The notes: generated by a model from the letters alone, not told the origin. A stretch of DNA of 64,000 bases from Nissabacter sp. SGAir0207 (GCF_005491205.1 NZ_CP028035.1:1116001-1180000), one strand, 5' to 3'. Positions 18,305 through 29,942 are shown, counted from the stretch's first letter. Numbers and translations: made by a program.

Positions 18305-20134
18305 GTGAACGGCCAACTTATTTGGGTAACTTGCCTGCTGCTGGTTGCCATCTACCTGTTTGCCAGCAACCGGCTGCGCATGGATGTGGTGGCGCTGCTG
18401 GTGATTGTGGCCTTTGTGCTGAGCGGCACGCTGACAGCCAGTGAGGCGCTGGCGGGGTTCAGCGATCCCAATGTGATCCTGATTGCGGCACTGTTTGTGA
18501 TTGGCGAGGGGCTGGTGCGTACCGGCGTTGCCTACCAGCTCGGCGACTGGCTGGTGAAAGTCGCAGGCAGCAGTGAACTGCGGCTGATGGTGCTGTTAAT
18601 GGCCAGTGTCGCCGGGCTGGGGGCCTTTATGAGTTCCACCGGCGTGGTGGCGATTTTCATTCCGGTGGCGTTGAGCGTGGCGGCGCGGATGCGCATCGAC
18701 CCGGCGCGCCTGATGATGCCGCTCAGCTTTGCCGGCCTGATCAGCGGCATGATGACGCTGGTGGCGACGGCACCGAATATGGTGGTGAACAGCGAACTGT
18801 TGCGCGAGGGCTACCGGGGCTTCGGTTTCTTTGCCGTCACGCCGGTTGGGGTGGTGGTGCTGGTGCTCGGTATCCTCTACATGCTGGTGGCGCGGCGCTG
18901 GCTGGGCGGCCGCCGGGGCGAGGCGCAGGAGGAGCGCTCACGCCGCACCTTCCGTGACCTGATTCGCGACTACCGGCTGGCGGGCCGCGCCCGGCGGCTG
19001 GCGGTGCGCCCCGGATCGCCGCTAGTGGGGCTGGCGCTGGATGACCTCAACCTGCGCGCCAACTACCGCGCCAACATTATCGCCATTGAACGCTGGCGGC
19101 GCTTCCGCCGTATCATGGTCAGCGTGGGCAGCGGCACCGAGCTGCGCGCTGGCGACGTGCTGCTGATTGACATGGCCGACCCGGAGATTGACGTCCGCAA
19201 ATTTTGCAGCGAACAGCAACTGGAGCCACGGGTGCTGCGCGGTGACTACTTCTCTGAGCAGGCGCGCGCCGTGGGGATGGCAGAGATCGCCCTCAGCCCG
19301 GAGTCGGAACTGCTGGGCAAGAGCCTGCGAGAGATCGGCTTTCGCCGCCGTTACGGATTGAACGTGGTCGGCCTGCGGCGGCAGGGGGAGACGCTGCCGG
19401 GTACGCTGGTGGACGAGGCGCTGATGCCCGGCGACCTGCTGCTGGTGGTGGGCGACTGGAAGTTAATCCGCCAGCTCCAGCAACAGACGCGTGACGTGAT
19501 TGTACTGACGCTGCCAGCGGAGGTGGATGAGGTGGCCCCAGCAGTCAATCAGGCTCCCCACGCGCTCTTCTGTCTGGCGTTGATGGTGGCGCTGATGGTG
19601 ACGGATGAGGTGCCGAACGTGGTTGCCGCGCTGGTGGCCTGTTTGCTGATGGGCCGTTTCCGCTGCATTGATATGGAGAGCGCCTACCGCGCCATCCATT
19701 GGCCGAGCCTGATTTTGATCGTCGGCATGATGCCGTTCGCTCAGGCGTTGCAGAACAGCGGCGGCATTGCCCTGATTGTGCAGGGCCTGATGGATCTGAC
19801 CGGCGGCGCTGGCCCGCGCATGATGCAGTTCAGTTTGTTTGTGCTGTGCGCGACCATCGGGTTGTTTATCTCCAACACCGCCACGGCGGTACTGATGGCG
19901 CCGATTGGCATCGCCGCCGCGCAGCAGATGGGCGTGTCGCCCTATCCCTTTACCCTGACCATCGCCATTGCCGCCTCTGCGGCCTTTATGACGCCGGTCT
20001 CCTCGCCAGTGAATACGCTGGTGATGGCACCGGGCAACTACCGGTTTGGGGATTTTGTGCGCCTCGGCGTGCCCTTCACGCTGCTGGTGATGGCCGTTAC
20101 CCTCTGTCTGGTGCCGTGGCTGTTCCCGTTCTAG
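18305..20134 (+). CDS. yfbS: Putative anion:Na+ symporter with TrkA-C domains (YfbS)
   Basis: 609-residue inner-membrane transporter of the CitT/SLC13-like group, the same length as E. coli YfbS. Two hydrophobic halves (residues about 1-200 and 410-609) flank a soluble centre with two TrkA-C-type regulatory domains (around residues 225-310 and 310-395). Signature stretches include [21 protein letters not shown] and [14 protein letters not shown], and their second-half counterpart [12 protein letters not shown]. The start is GTG 18305 behind a GGGGGGA ribosome site, chosen because it aligns with the E. coli MNGELIWV start. Transport substrate unknown. Confidence 0.88.
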   Translation: MNGQLIWVTCLLLVAIYLFASNRLRMDVVALLVIVAFVLSGTLTASEALAGFSDPNVILIAALFVIGEGLVRTGVAYQLGDWLVKVAGSSELRLMVLLMASVAGLGAFMSSTGVVAIFIPVALSVAARMRIDPARLMMPLSFAGLISGMMTLVATAPNMVVNSELLREGYRGFGFFAVTPVGVVVLVLGILYMLVARRWLGGRRGEAQEERSRRTFRDLIRDYRLAGRARRLAVRPGSPLVGLALDDLNLRANYRANIIAIERWRRFRRIMVSVGSGTELRAGDVLLIDMADPEIDVRKFCSEQQLEPRVLRGDYFSEQARAVGMAEIALSPESELLGKSLREIGFRRRYGLNVVGLRRQGETLPGTLVDEALMPGDLLLVVGDWKLIRQLQQQTRDVIVLTLPAEVDEVAPAVNQAPHALFCLALMVALMVTDEVPNVVAALVACLLMGRFRCIDMESAYRAIHWPSLILIVGMMPFAQALQNSGGIALIVQGLMDLTGGAGPRMMQFSLFVLCATIGLFISNTATAVLMAPIGIAAAQQMGVSPYPFTLTIAIAASAAFMTPVSSPVNTLVMAPGNYRFGDFVRLGVPFTLLVMAVTLCLVPWLFPF

Positions 20135-20137
20135 CGG

Positions 20138-20737
20138 TTACAGGGCGCTGTCGAGGCTGATTTCATCCAGCGACAGGCTGAAGCTGGGCACGAACACTTC
20201 CATGAAATAGCCCATCTCCGGGCTATGCCGCTGCGCCAGCGTCTTCTCCAGCCGCGCCTTGGCGAGGGTGAACTCATGGTTGCCAGCTGACAGCTCCTCC
20301 AGACACTTCAGGTAAGCGCAGAGGGCATCGGCCTGCTTGACCACTAACTTCTCCTCTTCGCTGTAGCAGTGCTCATCCAGCAGCGGGCGGAAGTCGTTCT
20401 GCAACTCCTCCGGCAGCATCTCCAGCAGCTTTTGCTGGGCGATCTTCTCAATCTTTTTGTACTCATGCGCAATCTGCGGGTTGTAGTACTTCACCGGCGT
20501 CGGCAGATCACCGGTGATCACCTCGCTGGCGTCATGGTACATCGCCAGCAGTGCCACGCGCTCGGCGTTAAGGTTGCCGTTGAATTTCCGGTTTTTGATC
20601 AGCGCCAGCGCGTGGGCGACAAATGCCACCTGCAAACTGTGTTCAGAGACATTTTCCGTGCGCACGTTGCGCATCAGCGGCCAGCGGTTGATCAATTTCA
20701 GGCGGGAGAGATAGGCAAAAAAGTGGCTTTGGCTCAT
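20138..20737 (-). CDS. yfbR: 5'-deoxynucleotidase YfbR
   Basis: 199-residue HD-domain phosphohydrolase that removes phosphate from deoxyribonucleoside 5'-monophosphates and helps balance dNTP pools. The metal-site motifs are [16 protein letters not shown] and the HD pair in [20 protein letters not shown]. Length matches the family. It converges with yfbS with only three bases between stops and no visible terminator. Confidence 0.94.
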   Translation of the reverse strand: MSQSHFFAYLSRLKLINRWPLMRNVRTENVSEHSLQVAFVAHALALIKNRKFNGNLNAERVALLAMYHDASEVITGDLPTPVKYYNPQIAHEYKKIEKIAQQKLLEMLPEELQNDFRPLLDEHCYSEEEKLVVKQADALCAYLKCLEELSAGNHEFTLAKARLEKTLAQRHSPEMGYFMEVFVPSFSLSLDEISLDSAL

Positions 20738-20841
20738 GGACGGCTCTCAACATGGCGAAGGAGAGCCACATTGTGCGGATTCACCGCCCAAGATGCAAAC
20801 GCCGGGCAGGGTGCCCGGCGTAAAGGGGAGTGCGATGGCGT

Positions 20842-22056
20842 TTACTGGTGGTAGTTTTCCAGGAAGCGGCCAAATTTGTTTACCGCCATCTCCAGCTCAT
20901 CCACCCGTGGCAGGGTGACAATGCGCACGTGGTCAGGGTAGGGCCAGTTGAAGGCCGAGCCTTGCACCAGCAGCACCTTCTCCTGCAGCAGCAGATCCAG
21001 CACCAGTTTCTGGTCGTCATGGATGTTGAAGCGCTTGGCGTCGATTTTCGGGAACATATAGAGCGCACCGCGCGGTTTCACGCAGGAGACGCCCGGAATG
21101 TCATTGATCAGCTCCCAGGCGCGGTTGCGCTGCTCCACCAGACGGCCACCCGGCTGGATGAACTCGCTAATGCTCTGATAGCCGCCCAACGCAGTCTGGA
21201 TGGCATGTTGCATCGGCACGTTGGCGCACAGGCGCATCGACGCCAGCATCTCCAGCCCCTCGATATAGCCCTTGGCATGGCTCTTCGGCCCATTCAGCAC
21301 CATCCAGCCCTGACGGAAGCCCGCGACGCGGTAGGTCTTGGAGAGGCCGTTGAAGGTGACGGTCAGCAGATCCGGCGCCAGTGAGGCGATGGAGATGTGC
21401 TCCGCTTCGTCATACAGGATCTTGTCGTAGATCTCATCGGCAAAGATGATCAGGTTGTGCTGGCGGGCGATCTCCACGATCTCCATCAGCAGCTCTTTGC
21501 TGTAGACCGCACCGGTCGGGTTGTTCGGGTTGATGATCACGATACCGCGGGTGCGCGGGGTGATTTTGCTTCGGATGTCATCCAGATCCGGGAACCAGTC
21601 GGACTCCTCATCACACAGGTAGTGCACGGCCTTGCCGCTGGAGAGGGAGACGGCGGCCGTCCACAGTGGGTAGTCTGGGGCCGGCACCAGCATTTCGTCA
21701 CCCAGGTTCAGCAGCGCCTGCATCGACTGCACAATCAGCTCGGAGACACCGTTGCCGATGTAGATATCTTCCACGGTGATATCGCGCATGTTGCGCGCCT
21801 GATAGTGCTGCATGATCGCCTTGCGGGCGGAGAACAGCCCTTTGGAGTCACAGTAGCCCTGCGCCGTCGGCAGGTTGCGGATGACGTCGACCAGAATTTC
21901 ATCAGGGGCTTCAAAGCCAAAGGGAGCCGGGTTACCGATGTTCAGTTTGAGGACTTTGTTGCCCTCCTCTTCAAGGCGTTTTGCCTCTTTGAGGACTGGG
22001 CCGCGGATGTCATAACAGACGTTGTCCAGTTTGCTGGATTTTTCAATGGGGGACAT
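20842..22056 (-). CDS. alaA: Glutamate-pyruvate aminotransferase AlaA
   Basis: 404-residue class I/II PLP-dependent aminotransferase, the main alanine-forming transaminase in E. coli. The PLP lysine is Lys240 in FNGLSKTYRVAGFRQGWM. The cofactor-binding asparagine lies in IINPNNPTGAVYS and the active-site aspartate in IFADEIYDKILYD. The start at 22056 (MSPIEKSSKL) matches the enteric protein; a longer open frame upstream to 22170 is discarded. Alone in its transcription unit, next to yfbR as in E. coli. Confidence 0.96.
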   Translation of the reverse strand: MSPIEKSSKLDNVCYDIRGPVLKEAKRLEEEGNKVLKLNIGNPAPFGFEAPDEILVDVIRNLPTAQGYCDSKGLFSARKAIMQHYQARNMRDITVEDIYIGNGVSELIVQSMQALLNLGDEMLVPAPDYPLWTAAVSLSSGKAVHYLCDEESDWFPDLDDIRSKITPRTRGIVIINPNNPTGAVYSKELLMEIVEIARQHNLIIFADEIYDKILYDEAEHISIASLAPDLLTVTFNGLSKTYRVAGFRQGWMVLNGPKSHAKGYIEGLEMLASMRLCANVPMQHAIQTALGGYQSISEFIQPGGRLVEQRNRAWELINDIPGVSCVKPRGALYMFPKIDAKRFNIHDDQKLVLDLLLQEKVLLVQGSAFNWPYPDHVRIVTLPRVDELEMAVNKFGRFLENYHQ

Positions 22057-22308
22057 AAACAAGTGAGCCTTTTTGCCGGAGTAGCGTGCCCCTACCGTGG
22101 AACACTGCAATCTGCACAATGTACTCCGACCGATCGGGCTTTTGAAGGGCACCGCTCCCTTTTGGTGCAAATGGTTGCACAGAGGGAGCGGCGTAAATGA
22201 AGCAAAGGCAAAGGGGCGGGAGTGCAGAGTAATTGTTTAGCATTTTGCTAAATTTTAGCATTAAGTACTGATGAATGGCCCCTGTCGTAAAGATAACTCT
22301 CCAGCTGC

Positions 22309-22333
22309 CTGCCGCCTGTCAAACAGGCGGCAG
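22309..22333. terminator. Hairpin downstream of the GPH transporter
   Basis: Perfect 10-bp stem CTGCCGCCTG/CAGGCGGCAG with a five-base loop, ten bases past the transporter stop on its transcribed strand. No clear U-run follows, so it may be a weak terminator or a 3' stabiliser. Confidence 0.5.
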
Positions 22334-22342
22334 ACAAGGGGA

Positions 22343-23902
22343 TCACACCGGGCGCTCGTCCAGGTTGCGCCGGGCGCGTTGCTGGCTCAGGTAACCGATA
22401 TCATTGTTGCCCCACAGCTTCTCATAGGGCATACCCGCCAGCAGTTCGACGGTGGCGCGTGCCTGCGGTGAAACCTGCTCCGGCACTGGGCGGCCCGCCT
22501 CCTTGATGCGTAGCGTCTCCTCACGCAGCGTCTGGTGGGTCTGTAGGTTGAGTTTGAAGCGCAGGGAGATCAGGAAACCGCAGGTCAGTACCAGCACGGT
22601 GCCGACGCTCAGGATCAGCAGGATGGTATTGCGCACCTCTGGCACCTGTTCGCTCTGGCCGGAGACAAATCCGCCAGCCTGCATCGCAATGCCCACCAGC
22701 ATCACGGCACCCGCCTGCGACGCCTTGCGCGTCAGGGTCATGATGCCAGCGAAAATCCCCTCACGGCGCTGGCCGGTGATCACCTCATCCACGTCAGCAA
22801 TGTAGGTATAGATGTTCCACGGCACATAGTTGATGCCGCCGCGGCCAAGGCCAGCCACCGCTGAGATGAACAGCAGCGCGGTCATGCTGTCATGCATGTT
22901 GCTGAAGTAGAGCAGGGCGTAGGAGAAGGCGCTCAGGCCAAACAGCGTCACCACCATGCGGTAGGAGGGGGCTGGCCCGAGGCGGATACAGAGCGGAATC
23001 ATGCCAATCACCGCGATGAATTGCAGGATAGCCATGGTGCCCATCAGGTTGGAGGCGATGGTGGCGCTCTGCATCAACACAAACACCACATAGTAGGTGA
23101 ACACCGCGTTAAAGACATCCTGTGCGATGTAACCCCCTAAATACATACCCAAATGCTGGCGGAAAATCCGGATACGGAAGGTTGAGGCAAGTTCGGTAAT
23201 CAGCCGGCGCAAACTCTGGCCGAGCGTCAACTGCCGGTTGGCCTGCATCGCGGCAATCTGTTCGCTGGACATCTCCTCCCGCGGCCGCTCCCAGGTAAAG
23301 CAGTAGACCAGCGTCAGCACGATGGCGCAGATAACGGAGAACACCAGACTCGCATAGAAGAAGGAGATGGCGTTGTCCTTGCCAAAGATGCCGAGCAGGA
23401 TGCCGGGGAGGAAGGCGGCCAGAATGGCGGAGAGCTGCGCCATGGCGATGCGAGCGCCAGAGAACTTGGTCTTCTGCTTGAAGTCATCGGTCATCTCCGG
23501 TACCAGCGTCTCATAGGGCACCAGGATCATGGTATAGACCACGTCGAAGAAGAGGTAAGTCAGCAGATAGTACCAGTAGCTCATATCGCCAACCCACATC
23601 AGGCTATAGCTGAATACCGCGGGAATACCGAGCAGAATAAAGAACTTACGCCGGCCAAATCGCTTGCCCAGCCAGGTATCGCCAAAATTATCGGTCAAAA
23701 AGCCCATCAGCGGACTGACCACCGCATCCAGCACGCGCGCCATGGCAAAAATAAATGTCGCTTCAATCGGCGTCAGGCCGCAGAATGTTGTGTAAAAATA
23801 GAGCAGCCAGGCAGCGGTCAGGGCCGTGGTGCCGGCACCGAGAAAATCACCTGACCCGTAGGAGAGATAATGGTGCAAACCTATTTTTCGTTTTGTATTC
23901 AT
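22343..23902 (-). CDS. GPH/MelB-family sugar cation symporter
   Basis: 519-residue major-facilitator protein with about 12 membrane segments. The N-terminal YGSGDFLGAG and the cytoplasmic DNFGDTWLGKRFGRRKFFILLG loop place it in the glycoside-pentoside-hexuronide:cation symporter group (melibiose, glucuronide and oligogalacturonide carriers). It lacks any neighbouring glycosidase or regulator, so the substrate cannot be read from context; an oligogalacturonide or uronide carrier is one possibility. The C-terminal tail of about 60 residues is long and hydrophilic for the family. It lies divergent from lrhA. Confidence 0.85.
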   Translation of the reverse strand: MNTKRKIGLHHYLSYGSGDFLGAGTTALTAAWLLYFYTTFCGLTPIEATFIFAMARVLDAVVSPLMGFLTDNFGDTWLGKRFGRRKFFILLGIPAVFSYSLMWVGDMSYWYYLLTYLFFDVVYTMILVPYETLVPEMTDDFKQKTKFSGARIAMAQLSAILAAFLPGILLGIFGKDNAISFFYASLVFSVICAIVLTLVYCFTWERPREEMSSEQIAAMQANRQLTLGQSLRRLITELASTFRIRIFRQHLGMYLGGYIAQDVFNAVFTYYVVFVLMQSATIASNLMGTMAILQFIAVIGMIPLCIRLGPAPSYRMVVTLFGLSAFSYALLYFSNMHDSMTALLFISAVAGLGRGGINYVPWNIYTYIADVDEVITGQRREGIFAGIMTLTRKASQAGAVMLVGIAMQAGGFVSGQSEQVPEVRNTILLILSVGTVLVLTCGFLISLRFKLNLQTHQTLREETLRIKEAGRPVPEQVSPQARATVELLAGMPYEKLWGNNDIGYLSQQRARRNLDERPV

Positions 23903-24715
23903 TATATATACCTCGAACCGACTCGCTATGCCGGTGTGGGAGAGAACGACCAGTGGGCATTAGGCTAAGCGGGGCGGCAAGCGGAAACCTTTTTATCGTT
24001 GCCAATCACTTTTTCGCGATGGCAAATGTCCAAAGGGGGAGGGGGCGAGCTTCACAATTCTTACTTAATGCGCAGGCAAAATAATTAAGCCTGAACATTC
24101 TGCTTACCGGTTAAAACGATAAAAAACCAATAATGAATTGGGCCGGGGGAAAAGAATTGAAAATTATTGTGATAAATTTGAGTGAAGTTACGGGTGAAAT
24201 CGTGAAATTTTCATTTTAGTGTGATGAAATTATCATAAATCCTGTTGCGATTAATCTGATGAGTAATAAAGTTATTAAGGCAGCAAATACTAAACCGGTT
24301 GTCAGTTACAGCCTGCCTGAATACTGTTATTATTTCTTAACAGTGCGGGTTGGTATAGCGCACTTTCATAATTTAACCTATTTCATCTTGTTGCATCGCC
24401 CTTAAAAACTTTCGTAACCTATCCGGAGAAATCAGAGTAACAGGTGACGGAAAGCAAGTCAGGATCCGGCCATCCTGTAGAAGGAGACGGACTCACGTCA
24501 GACGAGGGGAGTTTTTTTCATTCTAATAAAACCGTATTATTAGAGCGAAAGATTATTTTCGGTCTAATGAAGCGGAAAATTCTGGCGGATTAACACCATT
24601 TTTGCCCCGGAAATGAGTGGGGTACTGTCTTATCTGGTATTCTGCACTCTGTGAATACTACACACGCAATGCCAGGGTAGTTTGTTATTAGATTCTAAAA
24701 AGTGAAGAAAACACT
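23903..24715. other. Long AT-rich gap upstream of lrhA
   Basis: 813 bases, clearly richer in A/T than the flanking genes, with no credible coding frame. It holds the promoter of the GPH transporter (minus strand) and a long leader/promoter region for lrhA. Visible elements are the inverted repeat CTAATAA/TTATTAG (24523-24543) and several A/T tracts between 24110 and 24260. E. coli lrhA also has a long untranslated leader and H-NS-type regulation; the same is inferred here. Confidence 0.55.
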
Positions 24716-25648
24716 ATGACAAATGCAACTCGTCCGATACTTAATCTGGATCTTGATCTGCTCAGGACCTTTGTCGCTGTTGCTGATTTGAATACCTTTG
24801 CCGCCGCAGCCGCAGCGGTCTGTCGTACCCAGTCTGCTGTTAGCCAGCAGATGCAGCGCCTGGAGCAGCTGGTGGGGAAGGAGTTGTTTGCCCGCCACGG
24901 GCGTAACAAGCTGCTGACAGAGCATGGTATTCAATTGCTTGGCTATGCGAGGAAAATCCTGCGGTTCAACGATGAGGCCTGCACCTCGTTGATGTACAGC
25001 GATGTCCAGGGCGTAATGACCATTGGGGCCTCCGACGATACGGCGGATACCATCCTGCCTTTCCTGTTAAACCGGGTGACGTCCGTCTATCCCAAGCTGG
25101 CGATCGATGTACGTGTCAAGCGTAGCCCATTCATGATGGAGATGCTGGAAAAGAATGAGATCGATCTGGCCGTCACCACGGTTGTGGACAACGAGCACCC
25201 GCACGTCATCCTGCGGACCTCGCCCACCCTGTGGTACTGCGCCGCCGATTACAAATTCCCAACCGGCGATGCGGTGCCGCTGGTGCTGCTGGATGAGCCC
25301 AGCCCGTACCGTAGCATGGCCATCAACCTGCTCAATCAGGCTGGCATTCCTTGGCGCATTGCCTATGTCGCGTCGACACTCTCAGCGATACGCGCCGCCG
25401 TGCGCGCTGGCTTAGGGGTCACTGCCCGGCCGATTGAGATGATGAGCCCAGAGCTGCGTGTGCTAGGTGATGCGGAAGGACTACCTAAGCTGCCGGATAC
25501 CCAGTATGGGCTGTACAAAAACGCGGAGTGCGAAAGCGAGCTGGCTATGGCCATCTTCAGCGCGGTGGAGAACGGCAACGAGCCTTATGTCGCCACCCAC
25601 AGCGGCTCCAGTGAAGACAATGAATATTTACTCGATGACGAAAATTGA
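24716..25648 (+). CDS. lrhA: LysR-family regulator LrhA (HexA/PecT type)
   Basis: 310-residue LysR-type regulator. The winged helix-turn-helix is at residues 14-70 ([38 protein letters not shown]), followed by a substrate-binding-like effector domain. In E. coli LrhA represses flhDC, fimbriae and indirectly RpoS; in plant-pathogenic relatives HexA/PecT represses exoenzymes and motility. The conserved position upstream of nuoA supports the assignment. The last 20 residues are acidic and variable. Confidence 0.93.
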   Translation: MTNATRPILNLDLDLLRTFVAVADLNTFAAAAAAVCRTQSAVSQQMQRLEQLVGKELFARHGRNKLLTEHGIQLLGYARKILRFNDEACTSLMYSDVQGVMTIGASDDTADTILPFLLNRVTSVYPKLAIDVRVKRSPFMMEMLEKNEIDLAVTTVVDNEHPHVILRTSPTLWYCAADYKFPTGDAVPLVLLDEPSPYRSMAINLLNQAGIPWRIAYVASTLSAIRAAVRAGLGVTARPIEMMSPELRVLGDAEGLPKLPDTQYGLYKNAECESELAMAIFSAVENGNEPYVATHSGSSEDNEYLLDDEN

Positions 25649-25664
25649 GTAAATGATTTTCACT

Positions 25665-25708
25665 AAAAGATAGCCTGTTATTAATCAGCAGGTTATCTTT
25701 TATTTTCT
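25665..25708 (+). terminator. Terminator after lrhA
   Basis: AAAAGATAGCCTG pairs with CAGGTTATCTTTT across an 11-base loop (one G-T pair), and a T-rich tail follows, 17 bases after the lrhA stop. Confidence 0.85.
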
Positions 25709-26327
25709 ATTTTTTAGCAATCTTGACCCTCTGATGGCGTTACCGCGTCATTTTCCTCATCCTAATCTTCGCCACACCCGGCAAATTCCGCCTGCTTTTC
25801 TGTTAAAGACAAGAGTGGTTCTCATTCTCATCTTAGCCAGCTGGCGTGCACTTATCCCAAATCAAACCTTTATTTCATTTTTATGAAATCTCTATTTCCT
25901 TTGAGGTAATCGCTCATTTTTTTAGCAAAAAGAGCGGAAGTGTGTTCTAGATCAAAAAAATAACCCTAGTTATTACGTGGAAGCCCTGAAACTTTTTGAC
26001 AGAGTGCTATAGTTGTTCGCGACTGCTTACCCCTTTTCACATCCTTCTGTTAACGCTCATTTTTTAACTGACACGATTTAGCGCATCCTAGCGCACCTCA
26101 TGTTAATAAAATGATAACCATGTAAATTAATATGGAGTTACTTTTGTTAAAGTTGACAAAAGGTTATAGAAAGGAGTAAAAAGCCCACATTAAAACACTG
26201 CCTTAACGACCTTAAACGCACTGTTTTGTTGTGGTTATTAATCCTTCCCTTGAATCGATGTGGTGCAGAAGCTGCCGGAAAAAAGAGCAGATCCATGGTC
26301 GCCGCTTTTGATGAGTAAGCTAAGAGT
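25709..26327 (+). promoter_or_regulatory. nuo operon promoter and leader region
   Basis: About 620 AT-rich bases with no gene. An extended -10 element TGCTATAGT at 26005-26013, with a CTGAAA hexamer 16 bases upstream, would give a leader of roughly 300 bases before nuoA. A perfect small palindrome AATAAC-CCTA-GTTATT at 25959-25974 lies about 45 bases upstream of the putative start and could be a regulator site. In E. coli nuo is controlled by ArcA, NarL, FNR, Fis and IHF from a similarly long region. Promoter placement is tentative. Confidence 0.45.
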
Positions 26328-26768
26328 ATGTCAACAACCACTGAAGTCATGGCCCATAACTGGGCGTTCGCCATCTTCCTTATCGTTGCTATTGGGCTTT
26401 GCGGTCTTATGCTTCTCGGCGCGTTTTATCTGGGTGGGAGAGCCCGGGCGCGTGGAAAAAATATTCCGTTTGAGTCAGGGATAGATCCGGTAGGGTCGGC
26501 AAGAATGCGGCTTTCAGCCAAATTCTATCTGGTAGCCATGTTTTTCGTCATTTTCGACGTGGAAGCCCTGTATCTGTATGCATGGTCCACCTCCATCCGC
26601 GAGAGCGGCTGGACCGGGTTCGTCGAAGCCGCCATTTTCATTGTCGTGTTGCTGGCCGGGCTGGTGTATCTGGTGCGTATCGGCGCACTGGACTGGGCAC
26701 CGGCGCGCAACACTGGCCGCCGCCGGCCAGAGGCAATTACAAACAACACCCAACGTCATCCGCAGTAA
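26328..26768 (+). CDS. nuoA: NADH:quinone oxidoreductase subunit A
   Basis: 146-residue membrane subunit of respiratory complex I with three hydrophobic helices. It carries the conserved loop [27 protein letters not shown] and the helix [15 protein letters not shown], whose acidic residues lie near the quinone channel. First gene of the 13-gene nuo operon, followed 15 bases later by nuoB. The C-terminal 25 residues are polar and variable. Confidence 0.96.
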   Translation: MSTTTEVMAHNWAFAIFLIVAIGLCGLMLLGAFYLGGRARARGKNIPFESGIDPVGSARMRLSAKFYLVAMFFVIFDVEALYLYAWSTSIRESGWTGFVEAAIFIVVLLAGLVYLVRIGALDWAPARNTGRRRPEAITNNTQRHPQ

Positions 26769-26783
26769 CAGCGAGGCATTAAG

Positions 26784-27458
26784 ATGGACTATACGCTGAC
26801 CCGCGTAGAACCTGACGGTGAGAACGACCGTTACCCCCTGCAAAAACAGGAGATCGTTACCGATCCCCTGGAGCAACATGTCCACCGCAGCGTCTATATG
26901 GGGAAACTCGAGCACGCATTGCACGACATGGTGAACTGGGGACGCAAAAACTCTCTTTGGCCCTATAACTTCGGCCTGTCCTGCTGCTATGTGGAGATGG
27001 TGACCTCCTTCACCGCCGTGCATGACGTGGCGCGTTTTGGGGCGGAAGTATTGCGCGCCTCACCGCGTCAGGCGGACTTCATGGTGGTGGCCGGTACGCC
27101 GTTCACCAAGATGGCCCCGGTCATCCAGCGCCTGTATGACCAGATGCTGGAGCCGAAGTGGGTGATCTCGATGGGCGCCTGCGCCAACTCTGGCGGCATG
27201 TATGACATCTACTCCGTGGTGCAGGGCGTGGACAAATTCCTGCCGGTGGACGTCTACATTCCCGGCTGCCCGCCGCGCCCGGAGGCCTACATGCAGGCGC
27301 TGATGCTGCTGCAGGAGTCGATTGGCAAAGAGCGTCGTCCGCTCTCTTGGGTGGTGGGTGACCAGGGTGTCTACCGCGCCAACATGCAGTCAGAGAGAGA
27401 GCGCAAGCATGGCGAGCGCATTGCCGTGACAAACCTGCGCACGCCTGACGAGATTTAA
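26784..27458 (+). CDS. nuoB: NADH:quinone oxidoreductase subunit B
   Basis: 224-residue peripheral-arm subunit that holds iron-sulfur cluster N2, the last electron donor to quinone. The ligand cysteines are visible in [10 protein letters not shown] (adjacent pair), GACANSGG and PGCPPRPE. Length matches E. coli. A 145-base gap separates it from nuoCD, long for this operon. Confidence 0.97.
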   Translation: MDYTLTRVEPDGENDRYPLQKQEIVTDPLEQHVHRSVYMGKLEHALHDMVNWGRKNSLWPYNFGLSCCYVEMVTSFTAVHDVARFGAEVLRASPRQADFMVVAGTPFTKMAPVIQRLYDQMLEPKWVISMGACANSGGMYDIYSVVQGVDKFLPVDVYIPGCPPRPEAYMQALMLLQESIGKERRPLSWVVGDQGVYRANMQSERERKHGERIAVTNLRTPDEI

Positions 27459-27603
27459 CGCTGCGGTCGCCTGTTCGTTCATTGGGCAGCCGCACCGCAC
27501 CCCTGATTGGCCCGGGCGTTGAGCAAGCGCCGTTACCGGCAGGGAAGAAGAATAAGCGGCGGCAGACCCGGTCAACGCAGACCATTTTGTGTGGTGAAAA
27601 ATT

Positions 27604-29403
27604 ATGACAGATTTAACGACGCAAGACCTCGCCCAGCCAGCCTGGCAAAGCCGTGACCATCTCGATGATCCGGTTGTAGGTGAATTGCGCAACCGTTTTG
27701 GGCCGGATGCCTTCACTGTTCAAGCGACCCGCACCGGGATGCCCGTGGTATGGGTAAAACGTGAACAACTACTGGAAGTGGCCACCTTTTTACGCAAGCT
27801 GCCAAAACCCTATGTGATGCTGTATGACCTGCATGGCATGGACGAGCGCCTGCGTACCCACCGCCACGGCTTGCCGGAGGCGGATTTCTCCACGTTTGTG
27901 CACCTGCTCTCCATTGAGCGCAACCGGGACATCATGCTCAAGGTGGCGCTGAAGGAGAATGACCTGCACCTGCCTTCGCTGACCTCCATCTACCCTAATG
28001 CCAACTGGTATGAGCGTGAGACCTGGGAGATGTTCGGCATCACCTTCGACGGCCACCCGCACCTGACGCGCATCATGATGCCGCCGACCTGGGAAGGGCA
28101 CCCGCTGCGCAAGGACTACCCGGCGCGCGCCACCGAGTTTGACCCCTTCACGCTGACCAAGCAGAAAGAGGCGCTGGAGATGGAGGCGCTGACCTTCAAG
28201 CCAGAAGAGTGGGGCATGAAGCGTGGCACCGAGAACGAGGACTTCATGTTCCTCAACCTCGGCCCGAACCACCCGTCTGCGCACGGGGCTTTCCGCATCA
28301 TCCTGCAACTGGATGGCGAAGAGATTGTCGATTGCGTCCCGGACATCGGCTACCACCACCGTGGCGCTGAGAAGATGGGCGAACGTCAGTCCTGGCACAG
28401 CTACATCCCCTACACTGACCGCGTCGAGTACCTCGGCGGCTGCGTCAATGAGATGCCCTATGTGCTGGCGGTAGAGAAGCTGGCCGGCATCGTGGTGCCG
28501 GATCGCGTCAACGTCATCCGTGTGATGCTCTCCGAGCTGTTCCGCATCAACAGCCACCTGCTCTACGTGAGTACCTTCATTCAGGACGTCGGCGCCATGA
28601 CGCCGGTCTTCTTCGCCTTTACCGACCGCCAGAAAATTTATGATCTGGTGGAGGCAATCACTGGCTTCCGTATGCACCCGGCGTGGTTCCGCATCGGTGG
28701 CGTGGCGCACGACCTGCCGCGCGGCTGGGATCGCCTGCTGCGTGAGTTCCTCGACTGGATGCCGGCGCGCCTCGACTCCTATGTCAAAGCCGCACTGAAG
28801 AACAGCATCCTGAAGGGGCGTTCTCAGGGTGTCGCTGCCTACAACGCCAAAGAGGCGCTGGAGTGGGGTGTGACTGGCGCGGGCCTGCGTGCCACCGGCA
28901 TCGATTTCGACGTGCGCAAGGCGCGCCCGTACTCCGGCTATGAGCACTTCGACTTTGAAGTGCCGCTGGGCGATGGCATCAGCGACTGCTACACCCGCGT
29001 GATGCTGAAGGTGGAAGAGATCCGCCAGAGCCTGCGCATTCTGGAGCAGTGCCTGAAGAATATGCCAGAGGGGCCGTTCAAGGCCGATCACCCGCTGACC
29101 ACGCCGCCGCCGAAAGAGCGGACGCTGCAACACATCGAGACCCTGATCACCCACTTCTTGCAAGTGTCGTGGGGGCCTGTGATGCCGGCGAATGAGTCAT
29201 TGCAGATGATTGAGGCGACCAAGGGGATCAACAGCTACTACCTGACCAGTGACGGCAGCACCATGAGCTACCGCACGCGCATCCGGACGCCGAGCTTCCC
29301 GCACCTGCAACATATTCCCTCGGTAATCCGTGGCAGCCTGGTATCCGACCTGATCGTGTACCTCGGCAGTATCGATTTCGTCATGTCAGATGTGGACCGC
29401 TAA
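27604..29403 (+). CDS. nuoC: NADH:quinone oxidoreductase fused subunit C/D
   Basis: 599-residue fusion of the 30-kDa (NuoC, residues about 1-190) and 49-kDa (NuoD, residues about 210-599) subunits, as in other Enterobacterales. NuoC shows the [17 protein letters not shown] motif. NuoD shows [15 protein letters not shown], the quinone-site tyrosine region, and the C-terminal [12 protein letters not shown]. The protein shapes the quinone cavity together with NuoB and NuoH. Two bases separate it from nuoE. Confidence 0.97.
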   Translation: MTDLTTQDLAQPAWQSRDHLDDPVVGELRNRFGPDAFTVQATRTGMPVVWVKREQLLEVATFLRKLPKPYVMLYDLHGMDERLRTHRHGLPEADFSTFVHLLSIERNRDIMLKVALKENDLHLPSLTSIYPNANWYERETWEMFGITFDGHPHLTRIMMPPTWEGHPLRKDYPARATEFDPFTLTKQKEALEMEALTFKPEEWGMKRGTENEDFMFLNLGPNHPSAHGAFRIILQLDGEEIVDCVPDIGYHHRGAEKMGERQSWHSYIPYTDRVEYLGGCVNEMPYVLAVEKLAGIVVPDRVNVIRVMLSELFRINSHLLYVSTFIQDVGAMTPVFFAFTDRQKIYDLVEAITGFRMHPAWFRIGGVAHDLPRGWDRLLREFLDWMPARLDSYVKAALKNSILKGRSQGVAAYNAKEALEWGVTGAGLRATGIDFDVRKARPYSGYEHFDFEVPLGDGISDCYTRVMLKVEEIRQSLRILEQCLKNMPEGPFKADHPLTTPPPKERTLQHIETLITHFLQVSWGPVMPANESLQMIEATKGINSYYLTSDGSTMSYRTRIRTPSFPHLQHIPSVIRGSLVSDLIVYLGSIDFVMSDVDR

Positions 29404-29405
29404 CG

Positions 29406-29942
29406 ATGACAGAGTTCAATAAAGTGACCCAACCCCAAGCCATCAACATCGTGACGCCAGACGCGACGGAGGCGTTCGTGCTCTCCGCAGCGGAACGCGA
29501 CGCGATTGAGCATGAGAAGCACCACTACGAAGATGCGCGCGCAGCCTCCATTGAGGCGCTGAAGATTGTGCAGAAGCAGCGCGGCTGGGTGCCGGACGGC
29601 GCCATCTATGCCATCGCTGAGGTACTGGGCATCCCGGCCAGCGACGTAGAGGGCGTGGCGACGTTCTACAGCCAGATCTTCCGCCAGCCAGTGGGCCGCC
29701 ACGTGATCCGTTACTGCGACAGCGTGGTGTGCCACATCACCGGCTATCAGGGCATTCAGGCGGCCATTGAGAAGAAGCTGAGCATCAAGCCGGGGCAAAC
29801 CACCCCGGATGGCCGGTTCACCCTGCTGCCCACCTGCTGTCTGGGCAACTGCGACAAGGGGCCGACCATGATGATTGATGAGGATACCCACAGTCACCTG
29901 AAGCCGGACGATATTGACGGGCTACTGGAGCAGTATCAATGA
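29406..29942 (+). CDS. nuoE: NADH:quinone oxidoreductase subunit E
   Basis: 178-residue thioredoxin-like subunit of the NADH-input module with [2Fe-2S] cluster N1a. The cysteine ligands are in [12 protein letters not shown] (Cys-x4-Cys) and [12 protein letters not shown] (Cys-x3-Cys). It is slightly longer at the N-terminus than E. coli NuoE. Its stop overlaps the nuoF start by four bases. Confidence 0.97.
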   Translation: MTEFNKVTQPQAINIVTPDATEAFVLSAAERDAIEHEKHHYEDARAASIEALKIVQKQRGWVPDGAIYAIAEVLGIPASDVEGVATFYSQIFRQPVGRHVIRYCDSVVCHITGYQGIQAAIEKKLSIKPGQTTPDGRFTLLPTCCLGNCDKGPTMMIDEDTHSHLKPDDIDGLLEQYQ

